Notes: generated by a model from the letters alone, not told the origin. 64,000 bases of DNA from Pseudolabrys sp. (GCA_026125895.1 JAHCKG010000002.1:280034-344033); one strand, 5' to 3'; counted from the stretch's first letter, positions 6,482 through 15,012 are shown. Made by a program: numbers and translations.

Positions 6482-8434
6482 TCATCCGCCCTCACCCGGC
6501 GCGATCACCATCACCTTGGCGCCCTCGGCGATCTGGCTGCCTGCCGTGGCGGCGATCTCGGCGACCGTGCCGTCGATCGATGCGGTGAGCGTGTGCTCCA
6601 TCTTCATCGCCTCGATGATGGCAAGTCGCTGGCCGCGCGCCACCGCAGCGCCCTGCTCCACCAGCACGGCCAGCACCTTGCCGTGCATCGGCGCACGCAC
6701 CAGCCCGCCGCCGCCATTGCCGGCGCCCTCCTCGAGGCTCAGATCGCGCAAGGAGAGTTTGGTCTGACGGCCGCGGCGCAGCACAAAGACCGCCTCCGGG
6801 GTGGCGATCGCGGTGGCATCGTCGGCCGCACTTGAGCCTTCGACGCGCAACACAGCCTCGCCGTCCTCATAGGCCACCTCGGCGTTGAGGTTGTGACCCT
6901 CGGCGGTGAGCGGCACGATCAGGCGCCGCGTCCCAGAGAGCTGGAAGCCGTCATCGGCGTCCCACGGCGAGTCGAAACTGGCGGTGCGTTCGCTGAGCAG
7001 TTCGCGCTCGCGCTCGATCAGTGCCAGCGCGCCGAAGGCGACCGCCGCGTGGTCGAGCGGCTGCGGCCCGGCGCCGAGCTCGCTCAAATGCGCGTCGATG
7101 AAGCCGGTGTCGAAGTCACCGTTGCGGAAATCCGGCGCGCGGGCGAGCTGGCTGAGAAAGCCGGCATTGCTGCGCGGGCCGATGACGACGGTGGCGTCGA
7201 GCGCATCGGCGAGGATGTCGAGCGCCTCGCCGCGCGTTGGCGCATGGGCAATGAGCTTGGCGATCATCGGATCGTAGAACGGCGTCACCTCGTCGCCGGC
7301 CTCGACGCCGGTATCGACACGCAGTCCGTCCGCCTTGGGGAAGTCGAGCGCGATCAGCCGGCCGGTGGACGGCAGGAACGACTTCTCCGGATCCTCGGCA
7401 TAAAGCCGCGCCTCGACGGCGTGGCCTTCGAGCGGCACCTGATCCTGCTTCAGCGGCAGCGCCTCGCCATTGGCGATGCGGAACTGCCACTCGACGAGGT
7501 CGAGGCCGGTGATCGCCTCGGTCACCGGATGCTCGACCTGCAGGCGCGTGTTCATTTCCATGAACCAGAAGCCGCCGCTCTTGAGACCACCGGCGCCGTC
7601 GGCGATGAACTCGATGGTGCCGGCGCCGACATAGGAGGCCGCCTTCGCCGCGGCGACGGCCGCCGCGCCCATCTCGGCGCGCAAGGCGGCGCTCATGCCC
7701 GGCGCGGGGGCTTCCTCGATCACCTTCTGATGGCGGCGCTGCAAGGAGCAGTCGCGCTCGTTGAGATGGATGGCGTTGCCGTGGCTGTCGGCGAAGACCT
7801 GCATCTCGATGTGGCGCGGCGCCGTGATGTATTTCTCGATCAGCACGCGGGCGTCGCCGAAGGCGTTCTGCGCCTCGCGCATCGCGCCTTCCAGCGCGTC
7901 GTCGAAATCGGCGTGCTTGTCGACACGGCGCATGCCCTTGCCGCCGCCGCCGGCCACCGCCTTGATCAGCACCGGGTAGCCGATCTCGTAAGCCTTGCGC
8001 TTGAGGAACGGCGGGTCCTGCTTGTCGCCATGATAGCCCGGCACGACCGGCACGCCGGCCTTCTCCATCAGCGCCTTGGCGCGGTCCTTGAGTCCCATGG
8101 CCTCGATCGCAGCGGGCGGCGGACCGACGAAGACGATGCCGGCCTCAGCGCAGGCCTTGGCGAAGGCGGTGTTCTCCGACAGGAAGCCGTAGCCGGGGTG
8201 GATGCACTCGGCCTTCGCGGCCTTGGCGGCGGCGATGATGTTGTCGATGACGAGGTAGCTCTGCGCCGCCGGCGCCGGGCCGATCAGATGCGCCTCGTCG
8301 GCGAGCTTGACGTGCAGCGCCTGCGCGTCGGCCTGCGAATGGACGGCGATGGTGCGCATGCCCATCCGCTTGGCGGTGCGCATGATGCGGGCTGCGATTT
8401 CGCCGCGATTGGCGATGAGAACGGATTTGAACAT
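6482..8434 (-). CDS. mccA: 3-methylcrotonyl-CoA carboxylase, biotin-carrying alpha subunit
   Basis: 650 residues. Biotin carboxylase domain at 1 to about 450: MFKSVLIANRGEIAARI, the ATP-grasp glycine loop KAVAGGGGKGMR and EMNTRLQVEHPVTE. A linker follows, then a C-terminal biotinyl domain with the biotin lysine in EAMKMEH (about 615). It carboxylates biotin with ATP and bicarbonate for MccB in leucine breakdown. Choice over pccA rests on the second, more PccA-like paralogue at 53284 and on mccB at 16333; unusually, mccB lies 8 kb away. RBS weak. Confidence 0.85.
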   Translation of the reverse strand: MFKSVLIANRGEIAARIMRTAKRMGMRTIAVHSQADAQALHVKLADEAHLIGPAPAAQSYLVIDNIIAAAKAAKAECIHPGYGFLSENTAFAKACAEAGIVFVGPPPAAIEAMGLKDRAKALMEKAGVPVVPGYHGDKQDPPFLKRKAYEIGYPVLIKAVAGGGGKGMRRVDKHADFDDALEGAMREAQNAFGDARVLIEKYITAPRHIEMQVFADSHGNAIHLNERDCSLQRRHQKVIEEAPAPGMSAALRAEMGAAAVAAAKAASYVGAGTIEFIADGAGGLKSGGFWFMEMNTRLQVEHPVTEAITGLDLVEWQFRIANGEALPLKQDQVPLEGHAVEARLYAEDPEKSFLPSTGRLIALDFPKADGLRVDTGVEAGDEVTPFYDPMIAKLIAHAPTRGEALDILADALDATVVIGPRSNAGFLSQLARAPDFRNGDFDTGFIDAHLSELGAGPQPLDHAAVAFGALALIERERELLSERTASFDSPWDADDGFQLSGTRRLIVPLTAEGHNLNAEVAYEDGEAVLRVEGSSAADDATAIATPEAVFVLRRGRQTKLSLRDLSLEEGAGNGGGGLVRAPMHGKVLAVLVEQGAAVARGQRLAIIEAMKMEHTLTASIDGTVAEIAATAGSQIAEGAKVMVIAPGEGG

Positions 8435-8461
8435 GCGGCTGGCGGACCCGGGCTATCTCAC

Positions 8462-8551
8462 CGTCATGCCCGGCTTTATGCCGGGCATCCACGTCTTTCT
8501 TGCCAGTAACAAAGCAAGACGTGGATGGCCGGGACAAGCCCGGCCATGACG
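8462..8551. repeat. Palindromic repeat, type B
   Basis: Arms CGTCATGCCCGGC...GCATCCACGTCTT and AAGACGTGGATG...CGGCCATGACG fold on each other with a loop around 8497-8512. The same layout (gtcat...gatcca, loop, tggat...atgac) is seen at 28811-28884. Confidence 0.75.
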
Positions 8552-8552
8552 A

Positions 8553-9428
8553 TTATTGGGATTCGTTCGGCACCTGTGGACGCTTTGGCGGCACCGGGGT
8601 TTTGGACGGCTCGACCGGCACCGGCGGCGTCTTGTCGCCCGGGGCGCCCTGCGTGACGGCCGCGGCCTTGGCCTCGGCAGCCTCCTTCGACAAAGGCGGC
8701 TCGGAATTCATGATGCTGACCGGCGGGATCGAGGCGGCCGAGGGGAAATCGTATTTCGACGACACCGCACGCGCCTCCGGCTGCGCCGAGGCGGTCTGCG
8801 GCAGCACCGGCTGCACAGGAGCCTGCGACGTCTGCGGCCCGGCGGGCTGGGCCGGCGGCGGCGGAGCGTTCCAGGCGCCGGCGTGGCGCGAGACGTACTG
8901 GTCGAAGGTCTGCGCCTTCATGTTCGACTTGAGCATGTTGGCGTCGGCGACCAGGGCGAAGCCGGAGCATTGCGCCGCGGTGCAGCCGTCGCGCTGGCTC
9001 AGCACATGGGCGGCGATGCCGAAGCGGTCGAGCTCGATGGCGCGGCGGCTGGCGGCGAGCCGCGGCGCGAGCGCGGGCATCGTTTGCGCATCGGCCAGCA
9101 GGTCGAGCCGCGCGCCGATATAGGCGACGGCCGCGGCGGTCGCCTGCGGCGAGGCGAACACGGCCGCCTCGCAGGCGGTCTCGGTGGTGTCGCCGGCGGC
9201 GGCGTCGAGGCAGGCGAGCGCCGAGCCGGCGCCGAGCGCCCGCGCGGTGAGATCGTCGCTGCGCGCCATAATCGCGCGGCGGTCGGCGGCCTTGTCGCTA
9301 CGGCTGAGCGCATCGGTGACGACGAACAGGCCGGCCAGACCGACCGCCAGCAGCACGCCCGGCACGATGAGCCGATAAAGGATAGTCATGGTGGTATCGG
9401 CACTCCTCGCCCGCTTCCGGCGCATCAT
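8553..9428 (-). CDS. Membrane-anchored hypothetical protein with Pro-rich tail
   Basis: Up to 291 residues. One N-terminal membrane anchor (YRLIVPGVLLAVGLAGLFVV), a predicted periplasmic helical region of about 150 residues with two Cys pairs (ACLDAA...ETACEAA and GCTAAQC), then a Pro/Ala/Gln-rich tail from about 190 to the end. The start is uncertain: the ATG at 9428 has GGAGG 11 bases upstream, while the ATG at 9389 (MTILYRLI) puts the anchor at the very N-terminus. No recognised family. Confidence 0.65.
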   Translation of the reverse strand: MMRRKRARSADTTMTILYRLIVPGVLLAVGLAGLFVVTDALSRSDKAADRRAIMARSDDLTARALGAGSALACLDAAAGDTTETACEAAVFASPQATAAAVAYIGARLDLLADAQTMPALAPRLAASRRAIELDRFGIAAHVLSQRDGCTAAQCSGFALVADANMLKSNMKAQTFDQYVSRHAGAWNAPPPPAQPAGPQTSQAPVQPVLPQTASAQPEARAVSSKYDFPSAASIPPVSIMNSEPPLSKEAAEAKAAAVTQGAPGDKTPPVPVEPSKTPVPPKRPQVPNESQ

Positions 9429-9507
9429 AGCCGGAAGCCCCTCCTGCCCTCAAATTGCGGCCAGGAACAGGCAATTTCGCGACGCGATACCTGCAAAAGC
9501 CGGGAGG

Positions 9508-10470
9508 TCAGCGCACCGTGGCGCCGGAGACCTTCACGACTTCGGCCCATTTCTCGATATCCTTGTTGAGATAGGCCTCGAACTCGGTCGCCGACATCGG
9601 CATCGGGATGGCGCCCTGCTTCAGCCAGGCCTCCTTCACCGCCGGCAGTTCGATGGTCTTGTTCACCGTCTTGTTGAGGAAGGCGATGACGTCCGGCGGC
9701 GTGCCCTTCGGCGCCATCAGGCCGAGCCAGATGGTGGCCTCGTAGCCGGGCACGGTTTCGGCCACGGTCGGCAGGTCCGGCGTCAGCGGGTTGCGCTTGA
9801 GGCCGGTGGTGGCCAGCGCCTTGACCTTGCCGTCCTTGGCGAGCGCCGTCATCGTCGTGACGGCGTCGAACATCATCTGCACCGTGCCGGCGAGCACGCT
9901 GTTGCGCGCGTCGCCCGAGGCGCGGTGCGGCACGTGGACGATGTCGGTTTTGCTCATGGCTTTGAACAGCTCGCCGGCCATGTGATACGGCGTGCCGGGG
10001 CCCGACGAGGCATAGTTCAGCTTGCCCGGTTCCTTCTTCGCCAGCGCGATGAATTCGGCGACATTGTTCGCCGGCACCGACGGCGGCACCACCATGATGA
10101 GGTCGGAATAGTTGATGCTGGCGACCGGCACGAAGTCGCGCATCAGCTTGAACGGCTTGTTCGGGATCAGCGATTCATTGGTGGTGTGGGTGTTCGACAT
10201 CAAAAGCAGCGTGTAGCCGTCGGGCGGCGACTTGGCGACGACGTCGGTGCCGATCAGCGAGCCGGCGCCGGGGCGATCCTCGACCACGAAGGACTGGCCG
10301 GTTTCATCGGAGAGATGTTTGGCCAGCACGCGCGCATAGACGTCGGCGGGGCCGCCGGCGCCGAACGGCACGATGATCTTCACGACCCGGCTCGGATAGG
10401 TGTCGGCCGAAGCCGGAGCCGCGCTGATGGCCAGAACGGCCAGCGCGAGCAGGCGCAACATGGCGCGCAT
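9508..10470 (-). CDS. Bug/TctC-family substrate-binding protein
   Basis: 320 residues with a signal peptide (cleavage near ASA-DTYPSR) followed by the family's VKIIVPFGAGGPADVYARVL, the DRPGAGSLIGTD loop and SPPDGYTLL. Such periplasmic proteins bind carboxylates for tripartite tricarboxylate transporters. No TctA or TctB gene is near, so it is an orphan, as are many Bug proteins. RBS GGGAGGA eight bases before the ATG. Confidence 0.92.
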   Translation of the reverse strand: MRAMLRLLALAVLAISAAPASADTYPSRVVKIIVPFGAGGPADVYARVLAKHLSDETGQSFVVEDRPGAGSLIGTDVVAKSPPDGYTLLLMSNTHTTNESLIPNKPFKLMRDFVPVASINYSDLIMVVPPSVPANNVAEFIALAKKEPGKLNYASSGPGTPYHMAGELFKAMSKTDIVHVPHRASGDARNSVLAGTVQMMFDAVTTMTALAKDGKVKALATTGLKRNPLTPDLPTVAETVPGYEATIWLGLMAPKGTPPDVIAFLNKTVNKTIELPAVKEAWLKQGAIPMPMSATEFEAYLNKDIEKWAEVVKVSGATVR

Positions 10471-10566
10471 CGAAAGATCCTCCCATCGCTTGTTATGGGC
10501 GGCGTGACTCGTACGCCGCTGCCGCGAATTCTAGGTCGCGCCGGCGCCGGATGTCAGGTTTTTCTT

Positions 10567-10908
10567 TTAGACGCCGCCGGCGGATTTGAAACCGGGCGCC
10601 ACATCGGACGCGGCGGCGAACGCGCCCTTGGCCTCGATCGAGGTCATCGCCACGGTGGTCTTGAGATCGGTGACGCCGGCGCCGGAACCGGCCGCCAGCA
10701 GCGCCGCCGCCATTTGCGTGTTGTCGGGCACATCGGCGATGAGCAGGAAATCATAGTCGCCGAAGGTGACGTAATAGCCGATCAGCTTGCCGCCGACCTT
10801 GGCCAGCAGGCGCGACACCGCGTCGGCGCGATCCTCGGGCTTGATCAGCATGCCCTTGATGGCGTCGCGCGTATAACGCCCCTGCGTGATGTAGATCGGC
10901 ATCGGCAC
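10567..10908 (-). CDS. GYD domain protein
   Basis: 113 residues; PIYITQGRYTRDAIKGML near the start, and the name-giving region as GGKLIGYYVTFGDYDFLLI at about 40-58. GYD proteins are small ferredoxin-like-fold proteins, possibly stress-related, with no fixed function. The RBS GGGGAGGGG five bases before the ATG at 10908 favours this over the Met two codons later. Confidence 0.85.
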   Translation of the reverse strand: MPMPIYITQGRYTRDAIKGMLIKPEDRADAVSRLLAKVGGKLIGYYVTFGDYDFLLIADVPDNTQMAAALLAAGSGAGVTDLKTTVAMTSIEAKGAFAAASDVAPGFKSAGGV

Positions 10909-11035
10909 CCCTCCCCGCGATTCAATCGATGGGCGAGTATAGCCGAAAGCGGCGACGGCACAGCAGCGCGCACCTCGCCTTTAGCGAAGGATGTTGCTGC
11001 GGATATTTCCGGAATGCGTCGGACGGGGCTGGCCG

Positions 11036-11725
11036 TCAGATGCGCTCGAGCTGGCTCTCTTTGGCGACGCGCTCGAAGGCCTCGACGGAACTCTTGATCC
11101 GGTACTGGCGATCCTCGCCATCGGACGGCAGCACCTTGATCACCGTATAGGCGCCGCTGGCGGCGGCGCGGCCGAAGCTCGGCGACGTGAAATAGACGTT
11201 GTCGCCGACCTTGTACTTGTAGGCGGCGTTGGTGGGCGCGGCTTCCGGCGCCTGAACCGGCTGCACCGGCGGCGAGAAGGTGCGCATCATGGTCAGCGCG
11301 ACCAGGGCGCTTTCCGACAGGGCTTCCTTTTCCGCCTGACGCGCCTTGAGCGCTTCCTTGGCGGCGGCCTTGGCCGCAATATTGGCGGCGATCCGCGATA
11401 CGTGCTTGGCGACGGCCTTCGCCGCCGGCTTTTCGACGGGTTTCGACGCCGTTTTGCTCGTCGCGGTCTTGGAAACGGTTTTCGCCAAGGTCTTGTCGGT
11501 GGCTGGCTTCGCCGTCGATTTAGTGACTGCGGTCAGCTTGGCGCCGTTCTTGCGCGCCGATTTCGCCGAACCAACCGCGCCGGCGCGCGACGTCCGGGCA
11601 GTCGCCCGCGCGCGGGACGATTTGGACTTCTTTTCGGAAGTCCGCGCCATTTTAGTGACTTTCTTGACGGTGCCCCGGGAGGGCTTGGCTGGCCGCCGGG
11701 CGGCCTTCTGCGACTGTGTACCCAT
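11036..11725 (-). CDS. Histone H1-like Lys/Ala-rich protein with C-terminal domain
   Basis: 229 residues from the ATG at 11725. The first about 110 are a Lys/Ala/Ser/Thr-rich, H1-like tail (repeats such as TAKPATDK, KTASKPVEKPAAK), followed by a charged helix (ANIAAKAAAKEALKARQAEKEAL). The C-terminal 70 residues form a compact domain with YKVGDNVYFTSPSFGRAAASG and DRQYRIKSS. The tail would bind DNA or RNA; the C-terminal domain is seen in alphaproteobacterial hypotheticals. A TTG 17 codons upstream is a poorer start. The region upstream is AT-rich. Confidence 0.7.
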   Translation of the reverse strand: MGTQSQKAARRPAKPSRGTVKKVTKMARTSEKKSKSSRARATARTSRAGAVGSAKSARKNGAKLTAVTKSTAKPATDKTLAKTVSKTATSKTASKPVEKPAAKAVAKHVSRIAANIAAKAAAKEALKARQAEKEALSESALVALTMMRTFSPPVQPVQAPEAAPTNAAYKYKVGDNVYFTSPSFGRAAASGAYTVIKVLPSDGEDRQYRIKSSVEAFERVAKESQLERI

Positions 11726-11893
11726 ATTTGTAATATAGCAGTATTTCCTCGGAACGGGGGAAGTTTTTTTTAGCAAATCTCCATATATTTCAAAAGCTTA
11801 AAATCGTACCAGCGGCTATGCATGTTGTTTCTATGCAAATGCCCCGGGCTCGCGTTCCAGCCCTTTTCCCGCGCCGCCCGGGTACAATTTGAA

Positions 11894-11919
11894 GGAACTT
11901 TGCAAGCCTGCCGGACGTT
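11894..11919 (+). promoter_or_regulatory. EcfG-type general stress promoter
   Basis: GGAAC at 11894-11898, then 17 bases, then CGTT at 11916-11919: the consensus for the EcfG sigma factor of alphaproteobacterial general stress. A start about seven bases later leaves a leader of about 30 bases before the ATG at 11958 and excludes starts further upstream. Confidence 0.7.
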
Positions 11920-11957
11920 CGATTGCGACGGACGAACAACCCGCGGGAGTGGACGAA

Positions 11958-12215
11958 ATGCGACTGTTGTTGGGTATGATTCTGGGCGTGCTGCTGACGA
12001 TAGGTGGTGCCTATATCTACGACAGCGGCCACAGCAACGCCGCCGCCGATGTGACGACGGGAACCACCGTCTCCGCCCAGCGCCCGATGGTGAACTGGGA
12101 CGTGGTCAGCGTGAAATGGCACGCCTTGACCGAAGGCGCGCGCCATCAGTGGGATCGCGTGACCGCCAATGTGCAGGCCGACCGCGCGGTGCGTCCGGCA
12201 GAGCCGCGCAGCTGA
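11958..12215 (+). CDS. Small membrane-anchored protein, probably general stress regulated
   Basis: 85 residues: MRLLLGMILGVLLTIGGAYI is a single membrane anchor, followed by a short soluble part with NWDVVSVKWHALTEGARHQW. No recognised family. The start is set by GGGAG at 11945-11949 and by the EcfG-type promoter at 11894-11919. A strong terminator follows 30 bases after the stop, so it is monocistronic. Confidence 0.75.
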   Translation: MRLLLGMILGVLLTIGGAYIYDSGHSNAAADVTTGTTVSAQRPMVNWDVVSVKWHALTEGARHQWDRVTANVQADRAVRPAEPRS

Positions 12216-12244
12216 TCCAACCGGACAAACGGCTTCGACAAACT

Positions 12245-12275
12245 AAAAAGCCCCGCCGACCGGCGGGGCTTTTTG
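12245..12275 (+). terminator. Rho-independent terminator
   Basis: Stem AGCCCCGCCG / CGGCGGGGCT with loop AC, flanked by AAAA before and TTTTTG after; serves the small plus gene and, being flanked by A and T on both sides, possibly also the minus gene at 12298. Confidence 0.88.
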
Positions 12276-12297
12276 CCTTCGAGACTCGCGCGAGCCG

Positions 12298-12534
12298 TTA
12301 CGCCGAGCGCGCGTGCAGACCGGACGATCCGATCGCGGCGCCGATGGCGCGGCGATCGAGCCGCGTACCGTCGTCGCCTTCGATCGACAGCGCCACGCGA
12401 TCGCGGCGCGACAGGTGATTGGCCCACCACAGCGCCTCATCGAGCGAGACGAATTCCTTGTAGAGCATCTTCTGCTTTTCGATCGGCGAAGGATCGGGCG
12501 CGCCCTTCGGGCCGCTATAAACGCGATAAGTCAT
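12298..12534 (-). CDS. Small hypothetical protein
   Basis: 78 residues, MTYRVYSGPKGAPDPSPIEK at the N-terminus, then LYKEFVSLDEALWWANHLSR and SIEGDDGTRLDRRAIGAAI. Soluble, no motif known to me; similar small proteins occur in Bradyrhizobium relatives. RBS AAGGAG eight bases before the ATG. Stands alone, convergent with the gene at 11958. Confidence 0.72.
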   Translation of the reverse strand: MTYRVYSGPKGAPDPSPIEKQKMLYKEFVSLDEALWWANHLSRRDRVALSIEGDDGTRLDRRAIGAAIGSSGLHARSA

Positions 12535-12690
12535 GGCTAAACTCCTTGCGCTTCCTGCAATGGTTTTCGCCCCCTACTCCATGGGACAGTACCAAACCAA
12601 TGCGCGCGCACACGCGTCAGTTCCGCAAGGCAGATGCCCGCTGACGACGGGTGTTACGATCGCACCGCCGAAAATTGCGCAGTCAGAACG

Positions 12691-13428
12691 TCAGCTTTCG
12701 CGCGGCGCCACCGCCAGATCGGCGAAGCCCGCGGCATCGAACGCGCGCCGCGCCAGGCCGGATGTTTTCGCATCCTCGATCAGCCGGCTCGCGAGCGACA
12801 GAGCCTGCGGCCGCCCCGGCGGAACCGCGACCGCGATACCGGTCTGCTGGAACTGACCGGGCAGAATGCGCGCGCCCGGCAGACGCGGCAGCAGGCCGAG
12901 GAAGGAATCATGCGACAGCGCGAAGGCGTCGCCATCGCCGCGCTGCGCCATCGCCGTCATGATATCGACGCCGGCAACCTCTTCGACTGTGGCGAGCGGC
13001 GCGGTACGCCGCGCGGCCCGCGCCGTCGTGGTGTTGGCGATGGCGACGATGCGGATACCGTCGCGATTGACCTGCTCGATGGTGTGGATGTCCGATCCGG
13101 CCGGCACCAGGTAGGTGCTGCCCATCAGATAGAAAGACGGTCCGAAGGCGACGCGGACCTCGCGCGCCGCGTCGCGCGGCATGAAGCCGACGTCGCAAGC
13201 GCCCTCCGCGATGGCGTCGGTGAGCTGGCCGGAATTTGCAAACTCCGTGAGCGTCAGCGGCACGCCGAGGCTCTCGGCAAAACCGCGCAGCAGATCGACC
13301 GGCACGCCGCTTACCACGCCGTCGTCGTCCCTGGCGGCGAAGGAAACGGATTTGGCCGGCGCCACGACCACGCCACCGCGCAGGGCGCCGGAGGGGGCGA
13401 GTTCAACGAGTGCGTCGCGGTCGGTCAT
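12691..13428 (-). CDS. Solute-binding-protein-like (SBP family 3) domain protein without signal peptide
   Basis: 245 residues. Pattern of bacterial extracellular solute-binding family 3: GVPVDLLRGFAESLGVPLTL, GACDVGFMPRDAAREVRVAF, YLVPAGSDIHTIEQVN and a final PGRPQALSLASRLIED. From the likely start at 13428 there is no signal peptide, and no ABC permease or ATPase gene is adjacent. Its start lies inside the end of the cytochrome gene (26-base overlap), so the two are co-translated. It may be a cytoplasmic sensor, or the true N-terminus may have been lost. Confidence 0.75.
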   Translation of the reverse strand: MTDRDALVELAPSGALRGGVVVAPAKSVSFAARDDDGVVSGVPVDLLRGFAESLGVPLTLTEFANSGQLTDAIAEGACDVGFMPRDAAREVRVAFGPSFYLMGSTYLVPAGSDIHTIEQVNRDGIRIVAIANTTTARAARRTAPLATVEEVAGVDIMTAMAQRGDGDAFALSHDSFLGLLPRLPGARILPGQFQQTGIAVAVPPGRPQALSLASRLIEDAKTSGLARRAFDAAGFADLAVAPRES

Positions 13429-13936
13429 GCGGGCGATAGTCCTGGTTGGTGAACAGCGACCGCGTCGGCCGCTTGATGACGATGAAGCCGTTTTCGGTGC
13501 CTTGATGACAGGCGTTGCAGGCCGCGGTGAGCCGGTCGAAACCGGCGGCGAATTGCCGGGCATCCTTGGCATCGATCGCCTTCTCCAGATCGGCGATCTC
13601 CTTGACGATGACCGCGTCCATCATGTCGGCGAGCGGCAGGCTCTTGAACACCGGGACAAGCTCCTGCACGTCGCTCATGACCTCCTTGATCTCGCCGAGC
13701 TCATAGGCCGCCAGCGGCCAGTTGCCGGCGCGGCCGGCAAACCACAGCTTGTTGTGCTCGGTGAGGATGACGTTCATGAACTGCTCGAGGCCCGGGATAT
13801 AGGCGCGCGGCGGCGCGGCCTTGGTGTCGGCGGGCTTGCTGTCGGCCGGCATTGGCGGCGCCGCCGGCGTTTGCGCCAGCGCGACGAGCGGTGCGAGCGC
13901 GCCCAGGGTGACAGCGGCGATCAGCGAGCGAAGCAT
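13403..13936 (-). CDS. Secreted c-type cytochrome-like protein
   Basis: 177 residues. Signal peptide (MLRSLIAAVTLGALAPLVALA), Ala/Pro linker, a helical body from about 50, and a single haem c motif CNACH at about 140-144 near the C-terminus, a layout like cytochrome c'. Nine bases after the SDR gene and overlapping the binding-protein-like gene, so a three-gene operon. Electron-transfer partner unknown. Confidence 0.75.
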   Translation of the reverse strand: MLRSLIAAVTLGALAPLVALAQTPAAPPMPADSKPADTKAAPPRAYIPGLEQFMNVILTEHNKLWFAGRAGNWPLAAYELGEIKEVMSDVQELVPVFKSLPLADMMDAVIVKEIADLEKAIDAKDARQFAAGFDRLTAACNACHQGTENGFIVIKRPTRSLFTNQDYRPHDRPRRTR

Positions 13937-13945
13937 GGGCCGTTC

Positions 13946-14638
13946 CTAGAACTTCTCGACCCAGGGGCGCAACTCGACCTCGAAGCTCCAGGCGCTGCGC
14001 GGCTGCTTGAGCGTCTGCATGTAGGTCTCGGCGATGGCGTCCGGATCGAGCAGCGCGTCCGGCTTGGCCGCATCGGGCGGCCGGCGCGCACTGGCGATGC
14101 CGCCATCGATAACGAAATGCGCGACGTGGATGCCCTGCGGCCCGAGCTCGCGGGCAAGGCTTTGCGCCAGGCCGCGCAACGCGAACTTGCCCATGGCGAA
14201 GGGCGCCGACTGCGCATAGCCCTTCACCGAGGCCGAGGCGCCGGTGAAGAGCAAAGCGCCCTCGCCTTTCGGCAGCATGCGACGGACCGCCTGCTGCGCC
14301 ACGAGGAAGCCGCCAAAGGCGGTGATCGCCAGCGTCTTCTCGACCTCGGCGGGATCGAGATCGATGAACGGGCCGCGCACGCGGTAGCTCGGGTTGTAGA
14401 CGACGACATCGGGCGTGAGGTTGGCGGCGTCGAGATCGTCAAACAGCTTTTCGATGTCATAGGCCTGCGCCGCGTCGCATTCGAAGGTGCGCGCGCCGGT
14501 CGCGTCCGTGAACTCCTTGAGCTTTGCCGTCGAGCGCGCGGCGAGCGCGACCTGCATGCCGTCCTTGAGCATGAGTTTGGCGAGCGACGCGGACAGCCCG
14601 GAGCCGGCGCCGACGATGAGGGCTGAGTTGTGTTTCAT
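13946..14638 (-). CDS. SDR-family protein with catalytic Tyr replaced by Phe
   Basis: 230 residues with an NAD(P)-binding Rossmann start (ALIVGAGSGLSASLAKLML), acidic loop DLDAANLTPDVVVYNP and GALLFTGASAS. The usual catalytic YxxxK reads FAMGK here (about residue 156-160): Lys is kept, Tyr is Phe. Ser is still present in TGASAS. So the reductase chemistry may be altered or lost. First gene of the operon with the cytochrome and the binding-protein-like gene. Confidence 0.85.
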   Translation of the reverse strand: MKHNSALIVGAGSGLSASLAKLMLKDGMQVALAARSTAKLKEFTDATGARTFECDAAQAYDIEKLFDDLDAANLTPDVVVYNPSYRVRGPFIDLDPAEVEKTLAITAFGGFLVAQQAVRRMLPKGEGALLFTGASASVKGYAQSAPFAMGKFALRGLAQSLARELGPQGIHVAHFVIDGGIASARRPPDAAKPDALLDPDAIAETYMQTLKQPRSAWSFEVELRPWVEKF

Positions 14639-14692
14639 GACCTCATCCTATGTCAAAATGCCGGATGGCCGCTACTTGCCAGCGCTATTTTT

Positions 14693-14702
14693 TGTATATA
14701 CA
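14693..14702. promoter_or_regulatory. Candidate operator of the brnT/brnA operon
   Basis: Perfect palindrome TGTATATACA in an AT-rich stretch directly before the brnT start codon at 14707. BrnA-type antitoxins repress their own promoter (established for brnTA); placement here overlaps the likely -10 region. Confidence 0.5.
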
Positions 14703-14706
14703 TTAA

Positions 14707-15012
14707 ATGCCGTGGAAAATCACATTCGACCCGGCCAAGCGTGAGCGGACCTTACGTGAGCGCAAGCTCGATTTTCTTGACGCGCCGTTGGTGTTTGACG
14801 GCGAGACTTATGACATTCCGGACACGCGGCATGATTACGGCGAATTCCGGATCAACACTATTGGCTATCTCAACGGACGAATGCTGATCATCTGCTGGAC
14901 GCCACGAGGCGATGCGCGGCACATCATTTCGATGAGGAAGACAAATGGCCGGGAAAAAAACCGTTACGGCAAGGCGCTCGCGGCGTATCGGAAGCGAACT
15001 GAAGAAGGTTGA
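14707..15012 (+). CDS. brnT: BrnT-family type II toxin
   Basis: 101 residues, PWKITFDPAKRERTLRERKL with the family's 'FD..K...N...H.l.F.da..VFd' layout, then GYLNGRMLIICWTPRGDARHIISMRK, the RelE-like RNase core with the C-terminal R-x-I-S-x-R-K block. BrnT is a ribonuclease toxin. Partner brnA begins inside its 3' end, in the usual toxin-first order. Confidence 0.88.
   Translation: MPWKITFDPAKRERTLRERKLDFLDAPLVFDGETYDIPDTRHDYGEFRINTIGYLNGRMLIICWTPRGDARHIISMRKTNGREKNRYGKALAAYRKRTEEG

Noticed and set aside
6893-8509. Long plus-strand frame opposite mccA.
   Set aside because: Shadow of mccA; no RBS or motifs.
12599-12624. GGAAC-N17-CATT on minus before the 12298 gene, near-EcfG promoter.
   Set aside because: The -10 differs from CGTT; a similar near-match before 51786 shows that one-mismatch forms arise easily here.
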